Assembly (NCBI GenBank): GCA_041651335.1
Contig: JBAZJL010000004.1
Location: 3,594-67,593 of the forward strand
From: UBA6220 sp041651335
GTDB lineage: Bacteria > Patescibacteriota > Minisyncoccia > Minisyncoccales > Minisyncoccaceae
Length of the DNA: 64,000 nucleotides
Direction of reading: 5' to 3'
Part shown: in pieces, positions 57,609 to 64,000 of the stretch
How positions within the stretch are numbered: the stretch's first letter is position 1
Layout: every line of letters begins with the position of its first letter
Made by a program: the position numbers and the translations under genes
The notes under the pieces: generated by a model
What the model saw: the letters and a program-made list of their open reading frames with translations, nothing else
What the model was told of the DNA's origin: nothing
Database searches by the model: none

Positions 57609-58715
57609 ATGCAAAAAGATTATTATAAAATTTTAGGAGTTTCTAAAGAATCCGGAACCGAAGAAATTAAAAAGGCTTATTATAAATTAGCCCATCAATT
57701 TCATCCTGATAAAAAAGGCGGAGACGAAGAGAAATTCAAAGAAATAAACGAAGCTTATCAGGTTTTGTCTGATAAAGAAAAACGAGCCCAATATGATAAA
57801 TTTGGCAGTGCTTTTAATTTTAACAATGCTCGTCAAAATGGAGCCGGAGCAGGGTTTCAGGGGTTTAATGGTGCTAATGTCAATTGGGATGATATTATGG
57901 GCAATTTTGGCGATATAGAGGATATTTTTGATATGTTTGGGGGTGGATTTGGGCCTCAGCGTTCTCAAAAAGAAAAAGATATTAAAAGAGGAAGTGATAT
58001 TGAAGTAGAAATGGAAATTCCTTTAGAATCAGTTTTAAAAGAACAAGAGCGGGAGATAAATATTTTGAAAAATGTAAAATGTTCTCGTTGTGATGGATCT
58101 GGAGCCGAGCCAGGAACAAAGATAAAAGAATGTTTTACCTGCCGGGGCACTGGTCGAGTTCAGCAAATGAAAAAAACAATTTTGGGAACTTTTACTCAGT
58201 TTACGGTTTGTCCGGAATGCCGAGGAGAAGGTTCTCGTCCGGAAACTCCTTGTAATGTTTGCCACGGAGAAGGAAGAATCAAGAAACAGGAAAAAATTGT
58301 TATTAAAATTCCAGCAGGTGTTGACAATGAGCAAATAATTAAGGTAAAACGAAAAGGTGATGCTGGAAGACGAGGGGGCGAAGAAGGGGATCTTTATATT
58401 AGGATTTTTATCAAGCCTCACGCATTGTTTATAAGAAAAGGAGATGATCTTTATTTGAATCAATCTATTTCTTTTTCCCAGGCTGTGCTTGGAGATAAAA
58501 TTAAAATTTCCACATTGGAAGGTGAAGGTTTAATTTTTAAAATTCCTAGCGGAACAATTTCTGGAGATGTTTTGAAAATCTCAAAGCAAGGAGTGCCTCA
58601 TTTTTCTGGAATGGGCCGAGGCAATCTTTATGTAAAAATGAATATTGAAACTCCAAAGAAAATAAGCAAAAAACAAAAAGATTTGTTGGAAGAATTAAAA
58701 AAACAAGGATTATAA
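57609..58715 (+). CDS. dnaJ: Chaperone DnaJ
   Basis: 368 residues. The J domain has HQFHPDKKGG (HPD motif at about 33-35), followed by a Gly/Phe-rich linker. The zinc domain has four C-x-x-C-x-G-x-G units: CSRCDGSGAE, CFTCRGTGRV, CPECRGEGSR and CNVCHGEGRI. The C-terminal substrate-binding domain ends GRGNLYVKMNIETPKKISKKQ. It stimulates DnaK ATPase. The gene is separated from dnaK by a terminator. Confidence 0.97.
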   Translation: MQKDYYKILGVSKESGTEEIKKAYYKLAHQFHPDKKGGDEEKFKEINEAYQVLSDKEKRAQYDKFGSAFNFNNARQNGAGAGFQGFNGANVNWDDIMGNFGDIEDIFDMFGGGFGPQRSQKEKDIKRGSDIEVEMEIPLESVLKEQEREINILKNVKCSRCDGSGAEPGTKIKECFTCRGTGRVQQMKKTILGTFTQFTVCPECRGEGSRPETPCNVCHGEGRIKKQEKIVIKIPAGVDNEQIIKVKRKGDAGRRGGEEGDLYIRIFIKPHALFIRKGDDLYLNQSISFSQAVLGDKIKISTLEGEGLIFKIPSGTISGDVLKISKQGVPHFSGMGRGNLYVKMNIETPKKISKKQKDLLEELKKQGL

Positions 58716-58725
58716 TTTTTTACCC

Positions 58726-58798
58726 GCCCCAATAGCTCAGTTGGTAGAGCAACAACCTTTTAAGTTGAAGGTCACAGGTTCGAGTCCTGTTTGGGGCA
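58726..58798 (+). tRNA. tRNA-Lys (TTT)
   Basis: Acceptor GCCCCAA/TTGGGGC, A73. D arm GCTC ... GAGC, anticodon loop CTTTTAA (anticodon TTT), T arm CAGG-TTCGAGT-CCTG. No CCA is encoded. Its last 22 nt are part of the left inverted repeat of the downstream island. Confidence 0.95.
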
Positions 58799-59008
58799 CT
58801 CCTAATCTAAAAGACACCTTAAGGTGCCTTTTAGATTAGGAGTGCGTTTGTTTGACGAAATCCGAACCTTTTTTGAGCGAAACTGACGGCGCGCTTCGCG
58901 CGCCAAATTGAACGCTCGGGCGGGCAAAAAGAAAGGGGGTTGGGGGGAAGGAATTTTTGCCCGCCCTCGCTTTCCGATTCCGATTTTTCCGCCGCCGCCG
59001 AATTTCGT
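58777..59008 (+). repeat. Left inverted repeat of the island, multi-hairpin
   Basis: Contains three internal hairpins: a 46-bp palindrome (58798-58843, one mismatch, centre TTAA), GGCGCGC-TTC-GCGCGCC (58888-58904), and a 13-bp stem (58918-58930 with 58954-58966) enclosing a purine loop with runs of five and six G's. Short ORFs across it on both strands mirror those in the right copy and are taken as non-coding. About 10 bp (near 58977-58988) are extra compared with the right copy. GC content is far above the surroundings. The remaining stretch 59009-59125 has only a small ATTTCGC/GCGAAAT hairpin (59009-59025). Confidence 0.9.
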
Positions 59009-59125
59009 ATTTCGCTTTGCGAAATGCGCCGCCAATAAAAAAGGTGTTGCCCTTGTCCCTCCCGCCCATACGCGGGTAACGGTAAGGAACTCCCTTGAAT
59101 TTTGTATTTGCTAAAATTCATTTTA

Positions 59126-59178
59126 TTTGGTAGTATAAAAATACAAATAATAACCTTATATACTACAATACTACCAAA
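59126..59178 (+). promoter_or_regulatory. Operator-like inverted repeats before the XRE gene
   Basis: TTTGGTAGTAT (59126-59136) and ATACTACCAAA (59168-59178) are perfect 11-bp inverted half-sites. An extra TATACTAC lies next to the second. They flank or overlap TATAAA and are the likely binding sites of the XRE protein that starts at 59190. Confidence 0.6.
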
Positions 59179-59189
59179 ACTTTATTTAT

Positions 59190-59396
59190 ATGACAAGTGG
59201 AAAAACAATAAGTGAAAATATAAAGAGATTACGCAATAAACTTGGCTTGACTCAAGACGATTTAGCCAAGAAGGCGGATATCAAATATACAACACTTATG
59301 AAGGTCGAAAGCGGAACAGTTAACAAGCCAAGCGTTCAAACTATGGCAAAAATCGCCAAAGCATTGGGCGTTTCGATTGAGGACTTAATAAAGTGA
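59190..59396 (+). CDS. XRE-family HTH regulator of the island
   Basis: 68 residues, one helix-turn-helix domain: ISENIKRLRNKLGLTQDDLA, KKADIKYTTLMKVESGTVNK, then VQTMAKIAKALGVSIEDLIK. The E-S-G motif after the recognition helix is typical. It follows 11-bp inverted repeats that it may bind. As first gene of the island it probably controls the downstream transporter and HisRS-like genes, 67 bp away. Confidence 0.92.
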   Translation: MTSGKTISENIKRLRNKLGLTQDDLAKKADIKYTTLMKVESGTVNKPSVQTMAKIAKALGVSIEDLIK

Positions 59397-59463
59397 TAAT
59401 TTTAATAATATTAATTTAAGCAATTTTTTCAAAAGAAAAGAGAATCAAGATGACATAAAGGAC

Positions 59464-60495
59464 ATGAGCTACTTTAGAGTTGGTATCAGTCTCGGAGCAA
59501 CATGGTCTTGGGGGGTAAGTATGATAGCAACAATCGCCTTCATGTATACCTATGGAATAATCCCAGCGCTTGTTTGGGTTAGCGGCAATGTTTTAGCTAT
59601 GCCATTATTTGGTTTCATAAAAGTGAAAATTAGAGGCTTCGAAAAATGGATCAATTTTATTCCTCTTATTTTATTTTCATTATTTATTGCGGCAATGGCT
59701 ATTATAATGAATATGCAGGCTTTACTTATAGGATTAGGCGGAGGCCATGACGTAGCATCCTTCCATTTTCTAGATAACACTTATAGTGTGCCCTTTATTA
59801 TATTTTTATCGCTAGCTATTTTATTATTTATTTACAGGTACGGCTTAAGAGGGGATGTTTTATCCGATTTAGGATATTATTCTATACAAATTATTTCGGT
59901 TGTTCTATTAGCCATATCTTCGATTGTGATAAGTAATTTTAACATTAATCCAAGTTTGCAACTCATAAACGAGGTGGGGATTAAATGGGTTTTTCCTTTG
60001 GGGCTATTAGGAATTATAACCGGAGTATTTACCGACCCTATGATGTGGCAAAGGTTTGAACAAAAAGAAAATCAAATAAAACTTAGTCTCTGGGGTGCCT
60101 TTTGGTTTGGATTATACATGATTTTTGTTGTGCTAACTGGTTTATTTTTTAAACCAACGCTATTTTTAGGCACTTTACTTTTAATTGTTATCTTTGCGTT
60201 AGCTGTTTCCACTATAGGAAGTGCGACTAACGCAATACAATACCTAACCAAAAAGATCGGCATTGGAAAAGCAACAGGATTAATTGTTGCTTTTATAGCT
60301 GTTATTACTTGGCCATATCTTATGGAACATGGCATGGCAAAAATTTGGAATATATATGCTGGTTATAGATGGAAAGTTGTAACCGGCATGATTGTAATTT
60401 CTCTTATAGGCCAATACATGATTAAGAAAGAACATAAAGAAAAAGTTATTAATTTTTTGAAGAGGATCAAGTTGTTTTATAAGTATGAACAATAA
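59464..60495 (+). CDS. Transporter-like protein with about ten helices, possibly SSS/LeuT-fold
   Basis: 343 residues with about ten membrane helices (near 12-34, 36-54, 64-84, 108-127, 138-160, 175-195, 208-228, 231-251, 270-288, 302-320). SLGATWSWGVSMIATIAF at the start and GVFTDPMMWQRFEQ in helix six recall sodium/solute symporters, but the protein is shorter than the 450-550 residues usual for that family and starts where their second or third helix would be. Substrate unknown. An 11-bp overlap with the HisRS-like gene suggests linked function, for example uptake of histidine or a related compound. AAAGGA lies just before the ATG. Confidence 0.55.
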   Translation: MSYFRVGISLGATWSWGVSMIATIAFMYTYGIIPALVWVSGNVLAMPLFGFIKVKIRGFEKWINFIPLILFSLFIAAMAIIMNMQALLIGLGGGHDVASFHFLDNTYSVPFIIFLSLAILLFIYRYGLRGDVLSDLGYYSIQIISVVLLAISSIVISNFNINPSLQLINEVGIKWVFPLGLLGIITGVFTDPMMWQRFEQKENQIKLSLWGAFWFGLYMIFVVLTGLFFKPTLFLGTLLLIVIFALAVSTIGSATNAIQYLTKKIGIGKATGLIVAFIAVITWPYLMEHGMAKIWNIYAGYRWKVVTGMIVISLIGQYMIKKEHKEKVINFLKRIKLFYKYEQ

Positions 60496-61789
60496 AAATC
60501 GTTTAAAATCAATCAGCCGTTTTAAAAGCATATATCCCGATGAATGGATAAAATACCAATATGTTCAAAATATAGTAGAGAAGACCGTAGAAGGTTTTGG
60601 TTTCAAAAGAATAAGCGCGCCATCAGTAGAAAGAAGAAGTTTGTATGAGGTTAAGCCGCCCTGGTCCGAAGGGTTAATTAGTCAGACATTTAGTTTCTTT
60701 GATAATCAAAAAAATTATCTAACGCTTATCCCGGAACAAACCCCAACGAGGGCCAGAATGGTACAAGAATTAAAAAGAATTGACTTGCCAATTCGTTGGT
60801 ATGACACATCTAAACGATGGAGGCAGGAAGATAAAGTTAAAAATGATAGGGCAAAAGAATTTTGGCAAACAGATATAGATGTAATAGGGTACAATACCGT
60901 TGAAAGCGACGCGGAGATATTGGCATGTGCTGCCTATATTTATAAAAATCTTGGACTCGATAAAAAAGTTGAGATAAGTATCAATGATAGAAAACTTTTA
61001 GAAAATATTTTATTCAGCGCGGGCGTAAAATTAAGCGATTGTTATACCGCTGTTAAAATAGTTGATGATAAAGAAAAAATTAGTAAAGCCGATTTTTATA
61101 AAAGATTTAAAAAAATTAATTTAACAAAAGATAGAACTGATTTTATTTATAAAATGATTTCTTTGAATGGGTCGGTTGTTGATTGCGTCAAAGAAATAAA
61201 TTCGAAAAATAAAGAAATTGCAAAAAAATCAGACAAAATTCTTAAAAGGTTTATTCAACTTTCAGAGCTATTAAAATGGTACGGCATATATGATGTGTGC
61301 AAACTTGATTTATCAATAGCTCGAGGTTCATTTTATACAGGAATAATATTCGAAGTCTCTGATAAGAATAAAAAGCTTGGAGCGTTATCAGGAGGAGGAA
61401 GATATGATTGGTTAATAAGTATGTATGGAAAAAGGGATCTGCCGGCAATAGGTTTTGGATTTGGTTATATGGGAACCATGGAAAAATTGAAAGAATATAA
61501 ACTTTTGGATTCATCGTCTTCAAAATTAGATATATTTGTATCCTGTGAGAACCCCCAAAAGAATTATAAAATGGCGATAGAATTAGTTAACATTCTAAGG
61601 AAAGAAGGTTATGTTGCGAAAATAGATATAATAGGAAAATTCGATAATATAGACAGATTTAAGGTTTTTATTCTTCTTAAAAACAATTTTTATAAGGATT
61701 CTCTGGCCGAAATTATTGTAAAGGGAAAGAAAAATATAATAAAAATAAACAACTTTTATTCTTTTTCTAAAAAATTAAGAATAAGGTAA
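60485..61789 (+). CDS. Divergent histidyl-tRNA-synthetase paralog
   Basis: 434 residues. A class II synthetase core related to the hisS product 150 bp downstream: motif 2 is KRWRQEDKVKNDRAKEFWQT followed by DIDVIG, as in the neighbour. The histidine loop is altered (ARGSFYTG instead of ARGLDYYTG, one residue shorter). SGGGRYDWLISMYG is kept. Motif 3 is FGFGYMGTM, without the invariant Arg of G-I-D-R. A C-terminal domain of about 90 residues resembles the anticodon-binding domain. Adenylation of histidine as in HisRS is therefore doubtful; binding of histidine or another ligand, or a sensor role, is possible. Confidence 0.75.
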   Translation: MNNKNRLKSISRFKSIYPDEWIKYQYVQNIVEKTVEGFGFKRISAPSVERRSLYEVKPPWSEGLISQTFSFFDNQKNYLTLIPEQTPTRARMVQELKRIDLPIRWYDTSKRWRQEDKVKNDRAKEFWQTDIDVIGYNTVESDAEILACAAYIYKNLGLDKKVEISINDRKLLENILFSAGVKLSDCYTAVKIVDDKEKISKADFYKRFKKINLTKDRTDFIYKMISLNGSVVDCVKEINSKNKEIAKKSDKILKRFIQLSELLKWYGIYDVCKLDLSIARGSFYTGIIFEVSDKNKKLGALSGGGRYDWLISMYGKRDLPAIGFGFGYMGTMEKLKEYKLLDSSSSKLDIFVSCENPQKNYKMAIELVNILRKEGYVAKIDIIGKFDNIDRFKVFILLKNNFYKDSLAEIIVKGKKNIIKINNFYSFSKKLRIR

Positions 61790-61864
61790 AAATAGAAAAT
61801 TTTATATTTTTTATGATATTACAAAATGTAAAAAAACGAATAAACTTGATTGTGGCGAATATTA

Positions 61865-61898
61865 TTGACGTAAAAATGATTTTATGTTATCCTATAAT
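61865..61898 (+). promoter_or_regulatory. hisS promoter
   Basis: TTGACG (61865-61870), 17 bp ending in TGT, then TATCCT (61888-61893), overlapping TATAAT (61893-61898). The leader is about 40 nt and ends in AGGAGGT. Confidence 0.6.
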
Positions 61899-61939
61899 AT
61901 CGTTCCTTAACAATCCAAAACAATCAGGAGGTAAATGAT

Positions 61940-63259
61940 ATGAAAGAGACTAATGTACAACCCCCGTCGGGGACAAGGGATTTTCTCCCGAAAGACGTGA
62001 AAAACCGTGAATGGGCGCTCAATGTGATCAAGCAAGCGTTTGAGGTTTTTGGTTTTGCGCCGATTGACACTCCCGCATTTGAGAGAATTGAAACGCTCAC
62101 GGGTAAGTACGGCGAAGAAGGCGAAAAGCTGATGTTTAAGATACTAAAGCGGGGCGATCAAGCAATAAGTGGCGAAACTGATCTTGCTTTGCGCTATGAC
62201 TTCACTGTTCCGCTTGTGCGTTTTTTCGCAAAGTATCAAAACCAGCTTCCTCGTCCCTTCCGCCGTTATCAAATCGGTCCTGTCTGGCGAGCCGATCGGC
62301 CCGGCAAGGGACGTTTCCGCGAGTTCTACCAGTGTGACATCGATGTCATTGGTAGTTCATCGCTCGTGGCTGATGCCGAAGTCATACTCGCTCTGACAAA
62401 ATCACTCTCTCGTCTTGGTCTGCCCGGGTATGTTGTACGCCTCAATTCCCGCAAGGTACTTGCAGGGCTTCTTGAAGCATACGGCATTCCAGAAGCCTCA
62501 AGGCAAGATACGCTGATCGCACTTGACAAACTCGACAAGATTGGCGTTGCAGGTCTTGTTGAAGAGCTGAAAAGTCGCGGACTCACCGAGGCGGTCATTA
62601 GCCAGATAAACGACGATTTCTCTGAGAAAGATATGACGAGAATAAGAGACCGAGTAGCAACGTCTCGTATCGGGCAAGACGGCCTTCAAGAAGTAGATGA
62701 GATCATCTCCCTGGTTTCGCCGTTGATGGCGGATGGAGGAATTGAATTCTCTCCGTTTCTGGCGCGGGGACTTGATTACTACACCGGTCCCATCTTTGAA
62801 ATCTACCTGAAAAAGGCAACAGGTGCGATTGCTTCTGGCGGACGATATGACAATCTTGTCGGAAAGTTTGCGGGAGCGCAGGTTCCAGCGTGTGGCGGAT
62901 CCCTCGGTATTGACAGGATTCTTTCTACCTTGACGGTAGAAAGTCCTGACAGCGAAATCGGTTTAAAACCGCAGGTGTTTATCACTGTTTGGGATCGTTC
63001 AATGCGACCCGAAGCATTGCAGATCGCAGAAGAGTTGAGAGACGCAGGAATTGTTACTGAGATTTTTCTTGAAGAAGGAAAGATCAGTAATCAGATTCGT
63101 CTTGCGTCCAACCGCGGTGCCAAGTATTGCCTTTTGTACGGGCCTGACGAGCAAATGAAAAAGGAGGTGGCGGTTAAGAATCTTTCTACCAGTGAACAGA
63201 TAAGCGTTAGCCGTGAAAAAATCGCGGAAACACTTCAAAAACTGGTTCAAGAAAGATAG
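61940..63259 (+). CDS. hisS: Histidyl-tRNA synthetase
   Basis: 439 residues, complete. PPSGTRDFLPKDVKNRE at the start, motif 2 RYQIGPVWRADRPGKGRFRE, histidine loops LARGLDYYTGPIFE and ASGGRYDNLVG, motif 3 GGSLGIDRI and a full anticodon-binding domain. The start is fixed by AGGAGGT 7 nt upstream. GC content and codon choice (CGC, CTC, GGC, CTT) are unlike the AT-rich window, indicating recent transfer or a separate origin. It has its own promoter and terminator. Whether another hisS exists elsewhere decides if this is the housekeeping gene or an extra one. Confidence 0.96.
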   Translation: MKETNVQPPSGTRDFLPKDVKNREWALNVIKQAFEVFGFAPIDTPAFERIETLTGKYGEEGEKLMFKILKRGDQAISGETDLALRYDFTVPLVRFFAKYQNQLPRPFRRYQIGPVWRADRPGKGRFREFYQCDIDVIGSSSLVADAEVILALTKSLSRLGLPGYVVRLNSRKVLAGLLEAYGIPEASRQDTLIALDKLDKIGVAGLVEELKSRGLTEAVISQINDDFSEKDMTRIRDRVATSRIGQDGLQEVDEIISLVSPLMADGGIEFSPFLARGLDYYTGPIFEIYLKKATGAIASGGRYDNLVGKFAGAQVPACGGSLGIDRILSTLTVESPDSEIGLKPQVFITVWDRSMRPEALQIAEELRDAGIVTEIFLEEGKISNQIRLASNRGAKYCLLYGPDEQMKKEVAVKNLSTSEQISVSREKIAETLQKLVQER

Positions 63260-63263
63260 TCCA

Positions 63264-63300
63264 AGAGCGATAATGGTTTTTACTGTTATCGCTCTTTTTT
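63264..63300 (+). terminator. Intrinsic terminator after hisS
   Basis: AGAGCGATAA (63264-63273) pairs with TTATCGCTCT (63286-63295) around a 12-nt loop, then six T's. Confidence 0.93.
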
Positions 63301-63326
63301 CAAAGCGGCACGCCAACTTCGTTGGC

Positions 63327-63548
63327 ACGAAATTCGGCGGCGGCGGAAAGCGAGGGCGGGCAAAAATTCCTTCCCCCCAACCCCCTTCCTTTTTGCCCGC
63401 CCGAGCGTTCGGTTTGGCGCGCGAAGCGCGCCGTCAGTTCCGCTCAAAAAAGGTTCGGATTTCGTCAAACAAACGCACTTCTAATCTAAAAGACACCTTA
63501 AGGTGTCTTTTAGATTAGATAGGCACTGCCCCAAACAGGACTCGAACC
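63327..63548 (-). repeat. Right inverted repeat of the island
   Basis: Inverted copy of 58777-59008, apart from a few substitutions, a missing 10-bp stretch and a different short junction next to the tRNA piece. It contains a perfect 38-bp palindrome (63481-63518), the GGCGCGC hairpin and the G-rich loop hairpin, and ends with the last 22 nt of tRNA-Lys (63527-63548). The stretch 63301-63326 holds a small GCCAAC/GTTGGC hairpin. Confidence 0.9.
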
Positions 63549-63562
63549 ATAGCTTTTTAAAA

Positions 63563-63591
63563 TTGACAATTATAATTTATTTTGTTATATA
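63563..63591 (+). promoter_or_regulatory. Promoter of the two-hairpin small RNA
   Basis: TTGACA (63563-63568), 17 bp ending TGT, then TATATA (63586-63591): a strong promoter with both -35 and extended -10, and no ORF behind it. Confidence 0.7.
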
Positions 63592-63597
63592 TTGAAT

Positions 63598-63738
63598 TGC
63601 AAAGCAGTTTATTGCCACCTTGATTGTCTGCTTTGCAAAAAGCAAGTTGGATTGTTTTCATCCTAAAACCCCCCCTATCTCCAACTTGCTATGATTAGCT
63701 CATTGTTTCTAGATCCATACTTCGGTATTGGATTTTTT
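63598..63738 (+). ncRNA. Candidate novel small RNA with two C-rich-loop hairpins
   Basis: The unit follows a strong promoter and ends in an intrinsic terminator (63713-63738, TTCG loop, six T's). Hairpin 1 has an 11-bp stem (63597-63607 with 63628-63638) whose 20-nt loop contains GCCACCTTG. Hairpin 2 has a perfect 11-bp stem (63641-63651 with 63680-63690) and a loop with seven C's. C-rich loops can pair with Shine-Dalgarno sequences, as in trans-acting regulatory RNAs. No known RNA family is recognised. About 141 nt. Confidence 0.6.
63713..63738 (+). terminator. Intrinsic terminator of the small RNA
   Basis: ATCCATAC (63713-63720), TTCG, GTATTGGAT (63725-63733, one bulged T), then T's. Confidence 0.8.
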
Positions 63739-63778
63739 GTTGAAAAACATTTGTTTTTAAGGTAAGATTTCAAAATAA

Positions 63779-63849
63779 GCGAGATTGGTACAGTGGTAGC
63801 ACATCTGCTTCCCAAGCAGAAGACGCCGGTTCGATTCCGGTATCTCGCT
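63779..63849 (+). tRNA. tRNA-Gly (CCC)
   Basis: Acceptor GCGAGAT/ATCTCGC with U73, D arm GTAC ... GTAG-type, anticodon stem TCTGC/GCAGA with loop TTCCCAA (anticodon CCC), T arm CCGG-TTCGATT-CCGG. No CCA encoded. It reads GGG. Downstream to the window end (63850-64000) I see no gene, only a run of 14 T's at about 63967-63980. Confidence 0.93.
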
Positions 63850-64000
63850 CAATTTAGCCCTTAGTTATTGGCATTTACTTTTCTATCTAATTACGTTAGT
63901 TGGCGAATATGAAAGCGGGGTGCATATATTATTTTAGTAAACAAAATTTGTCCACAATCCAAATTGTTTTTTTTTTTTTTAAAACGTGATATGATACGAA

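Larger units (their letters stand above)
58777..63548 (+). mobile_element. Accessory island bounded by inverted repeats at tRNA-Lys
   Basis: A 4.77-kb segment between two inverted copies of a 222-232 bp hairpin-rich sequence. The left copy begins with the last 22 nt of tRNA-Lys and the right copy ends with the same 22 nt inverted. Cargo: XRE regulator, transporter-like protein, HisRS paralog, and hisS of different base composition. No integrase or transposase is present, so the means of acquisition is unknown. The long identical arms could allow inversion of the interior by recombination without harming the tRNA. Confidence 0.75.

Noticed and set aside
58799..58843. The 46-bp palindrome as a simple tRNA terminator
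   Set aside because: It has no T tract after the stem, is almost loopless, and recurs at the other island end, so it is treated as part of the repeat.
58802..59035. Open reading frames across the left inverted repeat, on both strands, mirrored at 63330-63518
   Set aside because: They follow from GC-rich palindromic DNA being free of stops. The similar proteins in the two copies result from the repeat itself, and there is no start signal or known domain.
60485..61789. HisRS paralog as HisZ, the regulatory subunit of ATP phosphoribosyltransferase
   Set aside because: HisZ lacks the anticodon-binding domain, whereas this protein has a comparable C-terminal domain, and no hisG or other histidine biosynthesis gene is near.
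63967..63980. Run of 14 T's near the window end as a terminator
   Set aside because: No stable stem precedes it; it may be a homopolymer of uncertain length.
1..64000. Recoding of TGA as glycine or tryptophan, as in some CPR lineages
   Set aside because: TGA ends genes at the expected C-termini (for example grpE and the XRE gene at 59396) and conserved proteins are uninterrupted with TGG for Trp.

Overview
This is an AT-rich chromosomal segment from a bacterium with a reduced genome. It most likely belongs to the Candidate Phyla Radiation (Patescibacteria, Parcubacteria-like). The grounds are: the long ribosomal protein cluster runs rpsE directly into rplO with no rpmD (L30), a known CPR trait; rpsL and rplW carry extra segments; many proteins are short or minimal; neither tRNA-Pro, tRNA-Lys nor tRNA-Gly encodes CCA; no complete biosynthetic pathway is visible. 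TGA acts as a stop, so the UGA-Gly code of some CPR lineages is not used. No rRNA, CRISPR array or recognisable transposase or integrase was seen.

Layout. 1-12.3 kb: end of an RNA-processing metallo-beta-lactamase, a CruF-like membrane protein, a DUF2090 aldolase-like protein, an auto-regulated DUF2178/HTH pair, an ornithine-decarboxylase-like enzyme, TspO, and a two-gene [FeFe]-hydrogenase module followed by an ECF-S-like membrane protein; then MazG, thymidine kinase, an ATP-cone/nuclease fusion, YchF and a HI0933-type flavoprotein. 12.3-23.2 kb: typA behind an apparent attenuator, then carbonic-anhydrase-like, PAQR, GH3, RRM, SIMPL, FKBP, PrmC, UppP, AlkD-like and Nudix-like genes. 23.2-36.7 kb: a UvrD helicase fused to an AddB-like Fe-S nuclease, a giant pilin-like surface protein with a 277-bp internal duplication, gpsA, a ferredoxin/DUF1858 pair, a ComEC-type hydrolase, a probable 6S-like RNA, DUF3160, tRNA-Pro, rpmB, an M50 protease and a thymidylate-synthase-like gene. 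36.8-53.5 kb: the str-S10-spc cluster through secY, adk and map. 53.5-58.8 kb: gpmA and the hrcA-grpE-dnaK-dnaJ heat-shock block with a near-perfect CIRCE.

58.78-63.55 kb is an accessory island. It starts at the 3' end of tRNA-Lys and is bounded by inverted repeats of about 225 bp, built of stacked hairpins. The right-hand copy carries the last 22 nt of the same tRNA. The cargo is an XRE regulator, a polytopic transporter-like protein overlapping a divergent HisRS paralog, and a complete hisS of much higher GC with its own promoter, strong Shine-Dalgarno and terminator. To its right lie a promoter-hairpin-hairpin-terminator unit that looks like an undescribed small RNA, and tRNA-Gly.

Expression signals fall into two classes. 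At least ten genes have a -10 box only 6-10 nt before ATG, as expected for leaderless or near-leaderless mRNAs. Four isolated single-gene units instead have a TTGAC(A/G)-type -35, a real leader and a strong Shine-Dalgarno (one with GTG, one with TTG as start). Several intrinsic terminators sit where they would act as attenuators: the typA leader, between rpsG and fusA, between rpsJ and rplC, and between dnaK and dnaJ.
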